This document shows, one piece after another, positions 53,098-62,579 of a stretch of DNA of 64,000 bases. A model generated the notes under the pieces. It had not been told where the DNA came from and did no database searches. It worked only from the letters and a program-made list of their open reading frames with translations. The stretch is from an uncultured Oscillospiraceae bacterium (lineage in GTDB: Bacteria; Bacillota; Clostridia; Oscillospirales; Acutalibacteraceae). The DNA lies in the NCBI GenBank assembly GCA_902492895.1, contig CABUNG010000001.1, positions 124,001 to 188,000 on the forward strand. The letters are read 5' to 3'. The translations under genes were made by a program, and so were the position numbers. Each line of letters starts with the position of its first letter. Positions within the stretch are counted from its first letter, which is position 1.

Positions 53098-53183
53098 CCG
53101 TTTCTCGAATCTCGGCGGCACAAAGACCTCGTATCCGCCGAGATAACAGGGAGAGTTCTTTATACAAAATCCATTGGCACAGG

Positions 53184-53223
53184 TTGACAATTCTACACGA
53201 ATAGTGTAAAATTACACTATTCG
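53184..53223 (+). promoter_or_regulatory. Promoter with near-perfect palindromic operator
   Basis: TTGACA (53184-53189), 17-nt spacer, TAAAAT (53207-53212). A 26-bp dyad (53198-53223), arms CGAATAGTGTAA and TTACACTATTCG around AA, covers the -10 box and start point. The downstream HTH protein probably represses its own operon. Confidence 0.8.
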
Positions 53224-53243
53224 ATGGGATGTGGGATGACTTA

Positions 53244-53729
53244 ATGGATAAAAAAGACTTTATTTCAATCTGCGATGCCAAAGTCAAGCTGGTGCGAACC
53301 GAATACGCACTCAGTCAGGACAAAATGGCGCTGATGCTCGGCATATCGAAAAAAACGCTTGTGGAGATCGAGAAAGGCCGGTCTTCACTCGGTTGGACCG
53401 GCAGTGTGGCGCTGTGCTCCATTTTCGAAAACAGCGATGTCATCGCGGGTGTCTTTGGCGGCCGGCCGAATGACATCCTCCAGGCTCTCGCCTGGAACGG
53501 AAGCGAACCCGTCTATCCGCGTACCCTGGGCGGCCGGGTCTGGTGGCAGACCATCATGGAAAACGAGCGGTATTCCATCCAGCAAAACATCCTGTCCCAG
53601 CATTATCGGCTGCTGACATCCGACGGACGGCGGGTTGCCGCCTCTTTTGTGCTGGAGGATCTGACGGGGCTGTTCCACGAAACCGGACCGGACGGTCCGT
53701 CATCTGATTTAGAGGGGGAGTCCAAATGA
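53244..53729 (+). CDS. XRE-type regulator with C-terminal domain
   Basis: 161 aa. The N-terminal HTH is RTEYALSQDKMALMLGISKK then TLVEIEKGRSSLGW. The C terminus (VYPRTLGGRVWWQTIMENER, ILSQHYRLLTSDGRRV) is unfamiliar. ATG 53244 is used; GTG or ATG earlier lies in the operator. Its stop overlaps the DUF2339 start (ATGA), so the regulator and membrane protein form one operon, most likely autorepressed. Confidence 0.8.
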   Translation: MDKKDFISICDAKVKLVRTEYALSQDKMALMLGISKKTLVEIEKGRSSLGWTGSVALCSIFENSDVIAGVFGGRPNDILQALAWNGSEPVYPRTLGGRVWWQTIMENERYSIQQNILSQHYRLLTSDGRRVAASFVLEDLTGLFHETGPDGPSSDLEGESK

Positions 53730-56629
53730 CCGTGATTCTGTGCATCGCCGTCATCGTCGTGGTGGTCGTGCTGATATCGCAGAACAGCAAAATCAATAAG
53801 CTCATATGGGAGAACAACCAGCTCAGAGGGCGGCTTGATGAACTTTGGACGATGTTCCAGCAGCACAACCGGTTCCACCCGCCCGTCTCTGCACCGCCGC
53901 CGGCCGCACAGCCCTGCGCTCCGCCGCCTCCGGTTGTACAGCCGCCGGTTTATACCCCTCCGCCTCCCGTGCGGCCCGTACCGGCGCCTCCTCCCGCTGC
54001 AGTGCAGCCGCCGGCCGCGGTGTATACCAGCCCGATACCGGCACCACGGATGCCGTTCCCGCCCCCGGCCGTTTCCAGCACCCCTCCGGCTGTTAAAGGT
54101 ACGCCGGGGCGTATGGAAAACTGGGTCGGACGCAACGTACTGGGCCTTGCCGCTTCGATTTTGTTTTTTATTGGGCTGATTGTTTTTTCCGTCTGGATTT
54201 ATAACGACATTCCCGAAACGGTGAAGATTCTGCTCATGTACGCGATCAGTGCCGCCGTGACGGCTGCGGGTATTCTGCTGACCGTACGCCGCCGCAACAC
54301 CTTTACCTTGATCCTCTCCGGCTGCGGCTGCGGGCTGCTTTTTATATCCATTCTGCTGACGCATGTGTATTTCGGCCGTTTCAGCGACGTGGCGACGTTT
54401 TCCTTGCTGCTGGTGTGGCTGGCCGCGGCTTTGGTGCTGGCACGGCAGCTGAACTCGACGCTTATTAGCCTGGTGGCCCATATTGGCATGGGCGTCTCCC
54501 TGTGTTTTGCCTATGCCGCGGGCCTGCGCGATGATAAACTGGTGACGCTTCTCCTTTATCAGGCGACTTCTATTGTCGTCATTGTGGTCGGAAACATCCT
54601 GTGCTGCCGGAAAACCTACCGTTTCGGCCTCTTTTTATCGGTCGCCATGACCCTGGTGGCCGGGGCCTTTATGACCGCCCGCTTCATCGGCATCTCCCCG
54701 CTGACGGCCGGAGCCTTTCCGCTGACGGCTCTGCCCGACTGGGGGATCGCCGCCTCCTTTTTTGCGCAGTTTCTCTGTGTTTCGTGTTTGTCCTACCTGC
54801 TGGTGGTTTCCACAACCCGCCTGGAAAACGGCAGCGTCCGGATCGGCGTCCATGCCGTCAACAAGGTGCTGTGGACAGCCGCTTTGTGTGTCAATGTGCT
54901 GCCGGTTGTCTTTCGTCTTGCGTACACCTATGCCGGCGGTATGACATACCGCCCGGTTTTTGCTATGGGCATGATGGCCGCGGCCGGGCTGGTTTTACTG
55001 CTGATCCACGCCCTGCTCTCCATCTTTATGAGCACGGTGCTGGGATTCGACGGGCGGCTCGAAACCGTGTCGGTTCTGCTGGCTGGCGGTTTGTCGTCCA
55101 TGCTGCTGATTGCCGTTTGGGGAAGCCGTTTGCTGGTCGGAGCTCCGGCGCCCCGTTTGCCCCTGCTTCTGCTGCCGGCCGTGCTGCTCCTGTTGGCGGG
55201 ATGGCGGGGCAAAAACCGTGCTTACCGTCTGGCCGCCAATGTCTTGCTGGCAGCCGACTGGGTCTTGATGGCGTTCTCCGGATTCCATGAGCTGACACGG
55301 TTCGGCACGGTGGCGCTGCCGCTCTTGTATATGGGGCTGTACGCCGGCCTTGCCTGGCTGCAGTGGTTTCGGAAACCGCCGGACAAAAGGCAGGCGGCCT
55401 CTCCGGAATTCCGGCTGTTTTTATATATGTTTCTGCAGGTGACAACGCTCGTCATTCTGGCCGGTTCCGGTTACCGTTACTGGCACATTGCGCTGCTTTT
55501 GGCCCTGATGGTTTTCAATTGCCTGCTCATCCTCTTCCGCTATGACCGCGGCGAACGCCCGATTATAACCTACGGTATGCGGATGTCCGAGGGTCTTCTG
55601 CTGGCCGCGGGAGCCGGTGTGATCGCCTTTATGCCCCGCAGCGGCGGAGCGGAGATCGCTTTATATGCCGTTCTGGCCGCCGTCGCGGCGCTGTATGCCT
55701 TTTTCCGAACGCCGTTTACGCTTGGCCGATCCGGACCGGCCGAAGATGTATGCACCGGCCTTAAATTCACCCTGCTGAGTTTGGCACTGATACGGGGCTT
55801 TACCGCCTGGTTTGCCGATGGATATGTTCTGACGCTGGCCGTCCTGGCCACCTTGCTGTTATGCCTAGCCGTCGGATACGCCAGGAAGGCGCGCGGACTG
55901 ATTCTGTATGCGCTGATCGCGGCCATGCCGTGCATTCTCAAGCTCTTGTGCTGGGATGTGCCGTTCCATGGTTCCCTGTCCCGGCTTATCGCCCTGTTCG
56001 GCGGCAGTCTTCTGTTTTTCGGCATGCACTTGCTGTACGATCGCTTCGACGACAAGTCTGTTTCTGTTCTGACACAGCTGATCCGTTCGGCGCAGCTCCT
56101 GATTCTGGCGGAGAGCGCCGCGGTTATCGCGTTTGCGCCTCATTCCGGGACGGCCGCAACCGTCTTGAGTATCCTGCTGACGGTTCTGTCGTTTGTTTGG
56201 GCCTTCCTGTGGATCCCCAGAACGCTCGGGCGCTCCGGCCGTTCCGAAGCGGTTTTGGAGGGGATAAAGCTGACCGTTCTGGTGCTGGCGGCCGTACACG
56301 GCTATACCGATTGGTTTGCGAATGCGTATGTCCTGAGCCTTATCTGCATGCTTTCCTCGCTCGTCTGCGTCATTGCCGGCTTTATACGGCGGGCGGGCAG
56401 TCTGCGGCTGTACGGTTTGGTGCTGACGATGGTGTGTGTCCTGAAACTGGTCACCTGGGACGTTGCCGGGCTGGAAACTCTGCTGCGCATTCTGTCTCTG
56501 ATCGGCGGCGGTGTGATCTGCTTTGTTATCAGCGCCATATACAGTTATTCCGTCAAGCACCTCACCCCCTCCAGTCCGGCGGGAGCTGAGGCTGACGATA
56601 TATCCCGGCCAGGCGGCTCCGGCGGCTGA
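53726..56629 (+). CDS. DUF2339 multi-pass membrane protein
   Basis: 967 aa. One N-terminal helix and a Pro-rich region (residues about 50-130, PPPVRPVPAPPPA) precede the hallmark MENWVGRNVLGLAASILFFI and some 25 hydrophobic segments. DUF2339 proteins have no known activity. The C terminus is polar. It is co-translated with the XRE regulator (4-nt overlap). Size fits the family. Confidence 0.85.
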   Translation: MTVILCIAVIVVVVVLISQNSKINKLIWENNQLRGRLDELWTMFQQHNRFHPPVSAPPPAAQPCAPPPPVVQPPVYTPPPPVRPVPAPPPAAVQPPAAVYTSPIPAPRMPFPPPAVSSTPPAVKGTPGRMENWVGRNVLGLAASILFFIGLIVFSVWIYNDIPETVKILLMYAISAAVTAAGILLTVRRRNTFTLILSGCGCGLLFISILLTHVYFGRFSDVATFSLLLVWLAAALVLARQLNSTLISLVAHIGMGVSLCFAYAAGLRDDKLVTLLLYQATSIVVIVVGNILCCRKTYRFGLFLSVAMTLVAGAFMTARFIGISPLTAGAFPLTALPDWGIAASFFAQFLCVSCLSYLLVVSTTRLENGSVRIGVHAVNKVLWTAALCVNVLPVVFRLAYTYAGGMTYRPVFAMGMMAAAGLVLLLIHALLSIFMSTVLGFDGRLETVSVLLAGGLSSMLLIAVWGSRLLVGAPAPRLPLLLLPAVLLLLAGWRGKNRAYRLAANVLLAADWVLMAFSGFHELTRFGTVALPLLYMGLYAGLAWLQWFRKPPDKRQAASPEFRLFLYMFLQVTTLVILAGSGYRYWHIALLLALMVFNCLLILFRYDRGERPIITYGMRMSEGLLLAAGAGVIAFMPRSGGAEIALYAVLAAVAALYAFFRTPFTLGRSGPAEDVCTGLKFTLLSLALIRGFTAWFADGYVLTLAVLATLLLCLAVGYARKARGLILYALIAAMPCILKLLCWDVPFHGSLSRLIALFGGSLLFFGMHLLYDRFDDKSVSVLTQLIRSAQLLILAESAAVIAFAPHSGTAATVLSILLTVLSFVWAFLWIPRTLGRSGRSEAVLEGIKLTVLVLAAVHGYTDWFANAYVLSLICMLSSLVCVIAGFIRRAGSLRLYGLVLTMVCVLKLVTWDVAGLETLLRILSLIGGGVICFVISAIYSYSVKHLTPSSPAGAEADDISRPGGSGG

Positions 56630-56686
56630 TCGCCGCTTTTCCTTGAGAGGAGCCTTGTATGCAATGCGTGAAGCGGTATAAAGCGG

Positions 56687-57208
56687 ATGCGTGGTCCGAT
56701 GCCGCTGTATGCCGTCCGGGAACCAAACCTGCGGTCCGATTCGGTTGCCGAAATCAAGACCGAAGAACAAGCAGAAGATGAAGCGGAGTACGAAAAAACC
56801 GTTGTAAAAAAAGCGGTTTCCTCCATTTTGTATGAAAACGCCATGGGCAATGGCATCGACGTACGGTACACGGTTGCGCCTTACAGCGTCAAAGAGGACA
56901 TCGTTCTGCGGGAAAAGACCGTCTTTCACAGCTATACCATGTATGTGGACGCAAACGGTCTGACCGCCGTAAAAACCGAGGATAATCGAGTGGAATTCCG
57001 CAATGCGGAAGACCAGATGGTTTTCACGTTGAAAACACCCTATATGTATGATGCCGCCGATGCGATCTCGGGTGATATTGAGGTTGCGGTTGTACAGGAA
57101 GGGGAAGATTGCACCATTACGTATACGCCCGATTCCGCATTTACTCGGCCTGCTCAACGGGAGCGGGCGGTGCTTCTGCTGATAACGAAAGGAGCGGCCT
57201 GTGATTAA
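56687..57208 (+). pseudogene. Fragment of a Rhs/wall-associated-type surface protein
   Basis: About 173 residues with GNGIDVRYTVAPYSVKEDIV, SYTMYVDANGLT and TLKTPYMYDAADAISGDIEV. This pattern is seen in the N-terminal repeats of large clostridial Rhs/wall-associated proteins, usually thousands of residues long. No signal peptide or YD repeats follow, so it looks like a remnant. The start is uncertain and the next gene begins before its stop. Confidence 0.6.
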
Positions 57209-57524
57209 GAAGATTCTTAAAAACAAAACGGTCATCGTCATTCTGATCTGTCTCGTACTGTTTTTTGTCGTATCCGGTATTTTTTATCAGGTTGATTATC
57301 GTCGCGTGGTTACCGGTCAAGAGCCGATTCTGGCGATACACACCGTACGCTATGACGATGGCGGGACGACATGTTATTATGGGCTGGGTTATCAAATCAT
57401 CAAGTGGAAGCGGTTATCCTCGGAATATGGGCGATATCTCACCGGAGTTGAAAGGCATTATCTGTTTGGCATGGCAATACCGCCGGATTCACCGCAAGTC
57501 GAATTGGAGCTCACGGATGGATGA
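57201..57524 (+). CDS. Small membrane-anchored protein
   Basis: 107 aa with one N-terminal transmembrane helix (TVIVILICLVLFFVVSGIFY) and a conserved-looking GLGYQIIKWK segment after YDDGGTTCYY. I have seen similar short proteins in Firmicutes but know no function. GTG 57201 follows AAAGGAG 7 nt upstream. It may be the only intact gene among several broken ones here. Confidence 0.65.
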   Translation: MIKKILKNKTVIVILICLVLFFVVSGIFYQVDYRRVVTGQEPILAIHTVRYDDGGTTCYYGLGYQIIKWKRLSSEYGRYLTGVERHYLFGMAIPPDSPQVELELTDG

Positions 57525-58154
57525 CCAGGCTTGCGGCGGAATGTGGGCAACGGTTCGTTGTCTTTCAATTAAGCAGGAGGTGCTTAGGACGGATTTAAGG
57601 AGAGCGGCATCTTTCTTGACGCCGGCAGGCTTCCTGTGGCTTGCATCCGGCTGCTCCGAGTCGGTCCCCGCGTCCATGCCGTCGATTGGAACAAAAGAGA
57701 ACGAGATGGAAAACCGCCAGATGGATGTGTATGCCGGCAAGGAGGGCAATCAGTTTATTTATGACCACGGGGATGGAAGCATCTGAGGCTTTTATAAGGG
57801 CATCACACCTATACGCAGGATACTAACGTGCATACATTCGGCTACAGCCGGGAAATCGCCGGGTATAAAAGTGCGGATATCGCGTTTGTCATACTGACGG
57901 ACGACGGCGAATTCGTCGGTTATGCCGCACCCAATGTTGGCATATTCGAGCAGTGTTCCATTCCCGAGATAGACGAAGCTGCACTCAAGGAAAAACTGGA
58001 AGCCGCTATGACGAGAAAACGGCCTTTTTCCGCGTATACCATCGACAACCGTATATGGAATATGGCGGACCAATCGGAACTCGAGATGATTTTCGAGGTC
58101 ACCGTCGTAAGAGACGGACAGGAAGAGCGGGAGACCTACCATATTCCTCTCTAA
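57517..58154 (+). pseudogene. Broken secreted/lipoprotein gene
   Basis: The first part has a signal-like stretch (FLTPAGFLWLASGCSES, lipobox-like) and GKEGNQFIYDHGDG, then a stop at 57784-57786. In a different frame from 57828 sequence continues (VHTFGYSREIAGYKSADIAF, FVGYAAPNVGIFEQCSIPEI), reading like the rest of the same protein. A stop plus frame change suggests decay, although two small genes cannot be ruled out. Confidence 0.55.
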
Positions 58155-58254
58155 TCGAATAACCGGGCTTCGTCGGAGACGCACGACTAAGGATGGTCAT
58201 CTCATCCAGTTGTTATGCAGCAAATCGTGACGGGAACGGAGAGAAGCAACCATC

Positions 58255-58641
58255 ATGAAAAAGAAGATTCTGCTAGGTATCCTCATCACCCTGCTCGCGC
58301 TGCTGACCGTTTACATCGTGGCCAGCTGTTTGGCGGTCAAAACCGTAAGCGCTGGTGGCGCAAGAGTGTGGTCTTATGAAAAATCAGAAGATGAAATTCA
58401 TATGAAAGTCTGGATCGGCCTCAGCGGCTGCGTTTTGACAGGATATTCCTGCAAGGTAACGGACGATACGATCGAGATTGAGGTCAAGGAAGCGCATATT
58501 TGGACGGCGTTTTTCACCCTTTTCGGCAAGTCCGCGGAGCTCGACATCCGCATCCCGATCGATCCGGAGGTGGAGTATACCATCTATTTCACAGACGGCG
58601 AAAACCGTGTCGAGGCCGAACTGCCGCAACCCAAGTCATAA
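58255..58641 (+). CDS. Small membrane-anchored extracytoplasmic protein
   Basis: 128 aa. A basic start and hydrophobic helix (ILLGILITLLALLTVYIVA) followed by a polar beta-rich domain (KVTDDTIEIEVKEAHIW, ELDIRIPIDPEVEYTIYF). Family not recognised. GGAGAG lies upstream of ATG 58255, and a strong terminator follows. Confidence 0.65.
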   Translation: MKKKILLGILITLLALLTVYIVASCLAVKTVSAGGARVWSYEKSEDEIHMKVWIGLSGCVLTGYSCKVTDDTIEIEVKEAHIWTAFFTLFGKSAELDIRIPIDPEVEYTIYFTDGENRVEAELPQPKS

Positions 58642-58675
58642 AAAAACGGCGTATGCAGAAGCATACGCCGTTTTT
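58642..58675. terminator. Bidirectional terminator
   Basis: AAAAACGGCGTATGC and its complement around AGAA, between convergent genes. Confidence 0.88.
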
Positions 58676-58682
58676 CTCTTTG

Positions 58683-59489
58683 TTACTTTGTTTTGTCCGG
58701 ATCGAGGGAGAGCAGGAGATCGGCGTCGCCGCCGTAATAGGTCGGCATGTGGCCGTCCCATTTATTCAGGAATTCCAGTTCGATGATGCTGTCGGTCAGC
58801 GTTTCGTTCTTAATCCGCATAGCTTCCGCCTCACCCTGGGCTTTGATAACAGCCTGTTCCGCCTCAGTTTTGATACGGTCCAAGTCGTATTTCGCCTTCA
58901 GGGCGTTCTGTTCTGCGACCTGTTTTTCCTCGATCGCCTTGTCGAAGGCGGCGCTGAAGGTCAGGTCGGTGATGTTCAGGCTGTCGACGAAGATGTACTT
59001 GTCGGACAGCCGCGTCTTGAGCATCTCCTTGATTTCCGCGGAAATATCGCTGCGGCGGGTAATCGTTTCCTCCGCCGTGTACTTGGACGTCACGGATTTG
59101 ATGCATTCGGACACGGCGGGCGCGATGATGGTATCCTCGTAGTTAAGGCTCAGGTTCTGATAGAGTTCATCCACGTTGGCGCCGTCCACCCGGTAGTTCA
59201 CCGCCACGTTGGTGGTGATGGACTGCATGTCTTTGCTGGCGGAGGTTTCTCCGTCTACTGTATACTTTTTGACCCGGGCGTCCACATGGACGACCTGGTT
59301 TACGAACGGAAGCTTGAAGTGCACCCCTTCGTTGAGTACAGTATCACTGACAGCGCCCATGGTGAGCTTCACACCCTTGTAGCCGGCCGGCACGATATCG
59401 AAGCAGCCGAGAACCAGGATCAGAAGCAGGACGACGCAGGGGATGATGATCAGAAGACGTTTGACGAATGTGGGCATTCTTTTATCCAT
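58683..59489 (-). CDS. SPFH/prohibitin-family membrane protein
   Basis: 268 aa. One N-terminal membrane helix, an SPFH domain (FDIVPAGYKGVKLTMGAV, SITTNVAVNYRVD) and a long C-terminal helix rich in Ala/Glu (EKQVAEQNALKAKYDL) that drives oligomerisation. Prohibitin-like proteins organise membrane microdomains or regulate proteases such as FtsH. A -35/-10 pair lies upstream. No partner gene is adjacent. Confidence 0.88.
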   Translation of the reverse strand: MDKRMPTFVKRLLIIIPCVVLLLILVLGCFDIVPAGYKGVKLTMGAVSDTVLNEGVHFKLPFVNQVVHVDARVKKYTVDGETSASKDMQSITTNVAVNYRVDGANVDELYQNLSLNYEDTIIAPAVSECIKSVTSKYTAEETITRRSDISAEIKEMLKTRLSDKYIFVDSLNITDLTFSAAFDKAIEEKQVAEQNALKAKYDLDRIKTEAEQAVIKAQGEAEAMRIKNETLTDSIIELEFLNKWDGHMPTYYGGDADLLLSLDPDKTK

Positions 59490-59529
59490 GTTGATTAATC
59501 CTTTACTTGTTTATTAAGGCCTTGCGTTT

Positions 59530-59558
59530 ATCATACCGTATTTTCGGAGGAAGAGCAA
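59530..59558 (-). promoter_or_regulatory. Promoter for SPFH gene
   Basis: Minus-strand TTGCTC (59553-59558), 17-nt spacer, TATGAT (59530-59535). Confidence 0.65.
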
Positions 59559-59681
59559 AAGCCCAAAATCGGCGAAATCGGGGCAAATAGCGCGATTTTG
59601 CCCGGTTTTGTCAACCTACTGATCCGGTCATATCCGGGCGGAGTCAGGCCCATCCGGGGCCGTCCGCCCGTGAAAACAGCC

Positions 59682-59732
59682 GACAACCTGAAAAAATCCC
59701 CCCTGCCGCAGGGGGGATTTTTTCAGGTTGTC
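59682..59732 (-). terminator. Terminator of the cysK-mnmA operon
   Basis: Long dyad: outer GACAACCTG/CAGGTTGTC and inner AAAAAATCCCCC/GGGGGATTTTTT around TGCCGCA. Over 20 paired bases. Confidence 0.85.
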
Positions 59733-59734
59733 CT

Positions 59735-60835
59735 TTAAACGATGGTTCCGCCGCCGATGACGATATCGTCCCGATAAAAGACGACGGCTTGTCCGGGCGT
59801 GACAGCCCGCTGCGGCTGATCGAAGATCAGGCGGATGCGGGAATCCCCGCAGAGCTCCAGCAGAGCCGGGCATTCGGCTTGACGGTAGCGGGTTTTCGCT
59901 GTCACCCGCATGGGAGCGGCCAAATCCGGCAGCGCGATCAGGTTGACGTCCTCGGCCGTCAGGGTGCAGGACAAAAGTGCCTCACCGGTCCCAAGTGTGA
60001 CAGAGCCGGCCGCGGCATCCTTGGAGACCACAAAGCGGGGCTCTCCGAAGGAGAGACCGAGGCCCTTGCGCTGCCCGATGGTGTAATGGAGAAACCCCCG
60101 ATGGGTCCCGAGAACCCGCCCCTCGGTATCGAGAAAGGAGCCGGGCTGATTGGGCCGCCCCAACGACTCCTGGAGGAAGCGGACGTAATCCCCGTCCGGG
60201 ACAAAGCAGATGTCCTGGCTGTCGGGTTTTCGCGCGTTTTCGAAGCCATGCGCCTGCGCATAAGCCCGCACGTCGGTTTTTCTCAGACCGCCGAGCGGAA
60301 ACAGGACATGCGCCAGCTGCCGCTGAGTCAGGGAATAGAGAACATAGCTCTGATCCTTGGAAGCGTCCAGCGCCTTCTTGAGCAGCATCCGCCCGGTTTC
60401 GGGATCCTCCTCCACCCGGGCGTAATGGCCGGTCGCGACCGCGTCCATGCCGAGGGTCTCGGCCTGTTCGAGCAGAGCGCCGAACTTCAGATAGCGGTTG
60501 CAGTCGATGCAGGGGTTGGGGGTGCCGCCGGAGGCATATACCTGGGCGAATTTTTCGACGACCGCTTCCCGGAACAGGGCGGTGAAGTCGAATACGTCGT
60601 GAGGGATGCCGAGGCGCGCAGACACGGCCTTCGCGTCCTCGATATCCGCCAGAGATCCGCAGGTTTTGGGAGATTCAGCGGAATCGTCCGCCGCGGCGCC
60701 CGGATCCGGCCGGAGCAGCAGGGTGGCGCCCCGCACCGCATATCCCTGCTCCAGCAGCAGGGAGGCGGCCACGGCGCTGTCCACGCCGCCGCTCATGGCG
60801 GCCATAACGGTCCGGATCGAAGAATGGCGGGCCAC
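59735..60835 (-). CDS. mnmA: tRNA-specific 2-thiouridylase MnmA
   Basis: 366 aa. It thiolates U34 of Lys/Glu/Gln tRNAs. The PP-loop AAMSGGVDSAVAA near residue 15, the catalytic Cys region NPCIDCNRYLKFGAL, and RKPDSQDICFVPDGDY are all present. The second catalytic Cys appears in LLSCTLTAEDV near the C terminus only loosely. GTG 60835 follows AAGGGGCG. It is co-transcribed with cysK, 39 nt upstream, which fits sulfur supply. Confidence 0.93.
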   Translation of the reverse strand: MARHSSIRTVMAAMSGGVDSAVAASLLLEQGYAVRGATLLLRPDPGAAADDSAESPKTCGSLADIEDAKAVSARLGIPHDVFDFTALFREAVVEKFAQVYASGGTPNPCIDCNRYLKFGALLEQAETLGMDAVATGHYARVEEDPETGRMLLKKALDASKDQSYVLYSLTQRQLAHVLFPLGGLRKTDVRAYAQAHGFENARKPDSQDICFVPDGDYVRFLQESLGRPNQPGSFLDTEGRVLGTHRGFLHYTIGQRKGLGLSFGEPRFVVSKDAAAGSVTLGTGEALLSCTLTAEDVNLIALPDLAAPMRVTAKTRYRQAECPALLELCGDSRIRLIFDQPQRAVTPGQAVVFYRDDIVIGGGTIV

Positions 60836-60874
60836 AAGGCAACGCCCCTTTCTATTGAATACACATCCGATGGA

Positions 60875-61819
60875 TTATCGGGTCTCAGAATCGGCAAACA
60901 GCGGGGTGGAAAGATAGCGGTCCCCTGTATCGGGCAGCAGGGCGACGATCCGTTTTCCCTTGTTTTCCGGCCGCAGGGCGAGCCGCTCGGCACCCGCGAC
61001 GGCGGCGCCGGACGAGATGCCCACCAGGATACCCTCTTCCCGGGCCACGGCCCGGCCGGCGGAAAAAGCCTCCTCGTTCGTGACGGTCAGGATCTCGTCG
61101 AGGATATCCCGGTCGAGGTTATCAGGGATGAAGCCCGCGCCGATCCCTTGGATTTTATGGGGACCGGCCTTGCCTTCAGTCAAAACGGGGGAGTCCGCGG
61201 GTTCGATGCCCACGATCCGGATGTCCGGATTCCGGCTCTTCAGATACCGGCCGACGCCAGTCACGGTTCCGCCTGTGCCGATGCCCGCGACGAAAATGTC
61301 CACCTGTCCGTCGGTATCGTCCCAAATTTCAGGACCGGTTGTGGCAATATGGGCCGCGGGATTGGCCGGGTTTTCAAATTGACTGGGGATGAAGGCGCCG
61401 GGCGTCGCCGCCGCGATTTCGGATGCCTTTGCAATGGCGCCGGACATGCCCTTCGCCCCTTCGGTCAGGACGATTTCCGCGCCGTAGGCCCGAAGCAGGC
61501 TGCGGCGTTCCACGCTCATGGTTTCGGGCATGGTAAGGATGACGCGGTACCCCTTGGAGGCCGCGACGGCGGCGAGACCGATGCCTGTATTGCCGCTGGT
61601 CGGTTCTACAATGACCGCGCCGGGGACGAGGCGGCCGGTCTTCTCCGCGTCTTCAATCAGGGCACGGGCCACCCGGTCCTTGACGCTGCCGGCCGGATTG
61701 AGATATTCCAGTTTGGCCAGCAGGACGGCGGGAAGGCGGCGCTTTTCCGCATATCGGTCGAGGGCCAGCAGGGGGGTATGGCCGATCAAAGCGGTGATGT
61801 CGTGCGCAATATGGGACAT
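60875..61819 (-). CDS. cysK: Cysteine synthase A (O-acetylserine sulfhydrylase)
   Basis: 314 aa. It makes cysteine from O-acetylserine and sulfide with PLP. The PLP Lys is in NPAGSVKDR near residue 45, the substrate loop PTSGNTGIGL near 73, and the phosphate loop GTGGTVTG near 180. AAAGGAGG lies 7 nt before ATG. First gene of the operon with mnmA. Confidence 0.95.
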   Translation of the reverse strand: MSHIAHDITALIGHTPLLALDRYAEKRRLPAVLLAKLEYLNPAGSVKDRVARALIEDAEKTGRLVPGAVIVEPTSGNTGIGLAAVAASKGYRVILTMPETMSVERRSLLRAYGAEIVLTEGAKGMSGAIAKASEIAAATPGAFIPSQFENPANPAAHIATTGPEIWDDTDGQVDIFVAGIGTGGTVTGVGRYLKSRNPDIRIVGIEPADSPVLTEGKAGPHKIQGIGAGFIPDNLDRDILDEILTVTNEEAFSAGRAVAREEGILVGISSGAAVAGAERLALRPENKGKRIVALLPDTGDRYLSTPLFADSETR

Positions 61820-61862
61820 AAGAAGACCTCCTTTAAATCCTATCTAACCACTATGATATGAA

Positions 61863-61891
61863 AGCATACCGCGATTATGCGGCTTTGTCAA
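61863..61891 (-). promoter_or_regulatory. Promoter of the cysK-mnmA operon
   Basis: Minus-strand TTGACA (61886-61891), 17-nt spacer, TATGCT (61863-61868). Confidence 0.75.
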
Positions 61892-61920
61892 GCAAAAACC
61901 GCGGGAACGGTGAGAAATGT

Positions 61921-61950
61921 TTGACAAGGCGGGGCGGACGGGGGTATGAT
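61921..61950 (+). promoter_or_regulatory. Promoter of the HD-domain gene
   Basis: TTGACA (61921-61926), 18-nt spacer, TATGAT (61945-61950), divergent from the cysK promoter by about 30 nt. Confidence 0.7.
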
Positions 61951-61983
61951 GATCCAAGATAAAAGAAAAGGAGGCCGATCGGC

Positions 61984-62553
61984 ATGGGACTGACGCGCGA
62001 CAGAGCGGTGGCACTCTTAAAGGCCTACAATCAGGAACCCTTTCATTTGCAGCATGCGGTTACGGTGGAAGCGGTGATGCGGGATTTTGCCGCGCAGCTC
62101 GGATATGGGGATGAGGCGGATTTCTGGGGCCTCGCCGGTCTCCTCCACGATGTGGACTACGAACGCTTCCCGGACCAGCACTGTGTCAAAGCGCGGGAAA
62201 TCCTCGCGGAAAACGGGGCGGACGAGCGGCTGATCCATGCGGTGGTCAGCCACGGGTATGGACTGGTGGCGGATGTCCCGCCCGAACACGAGATGGAAAA
62301 GGTCTTGTTCGCCGTGGATGAGCTGACCGGCCTGATCGGAGCGGCGGCGCGGATGCGCCCGTCGGGCAGCGTGCAGGATATGGAACTGAAATCGCTAAAG
62401 AAGAAGTATAAGAGTCCGAGTTTTGCTGCGGGCTGTTCCCGTGAGGTGATCGCCAGGGGAGCCGGGATGCTCGGATGGGAGCTGGACACCCTGCTCGAGC
62501 GGACGCTCGCCGCCATGAAACGCTGTGAGGCCTCCATCGGAGCATCTGTGTAA
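61984..62553 (+). CDS. HD-domain phosphohydrolase
   Basis: 189 aa. Metal ligands His (HLQHAVTVE), the HD pair (GLLHDVDYERFPDQH) and Asp (FAVDELTGLIGA) are in the order of HDIG-type hydrolases that cleave phosphate esters or nucleotides. Substrate unknown. AAAGGAGG precedes ATG 61984; the epimerase gene follows 26 nt after its stop. Confidence 0.88.
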   Translation: MGLTRDRAVALLKAYNQEPFHLQHAVTVEAVMRDFAAQLGYGDEADFWGLAGLLHDVDYERFPDQHCVKAREILAENGADERLIHAVVSHGYGLVADVPPEHEMEKVLFAVDELTGLIGAAARMRPSGSVQDMELKSLKKKYKSPSFAAGCSREVIARGAGMLGWELDTLLERTLAAMKRCEASIGASV

Positions 62554-62579
62554 ATTCGATCCGTTAGGAGGAATCCATC

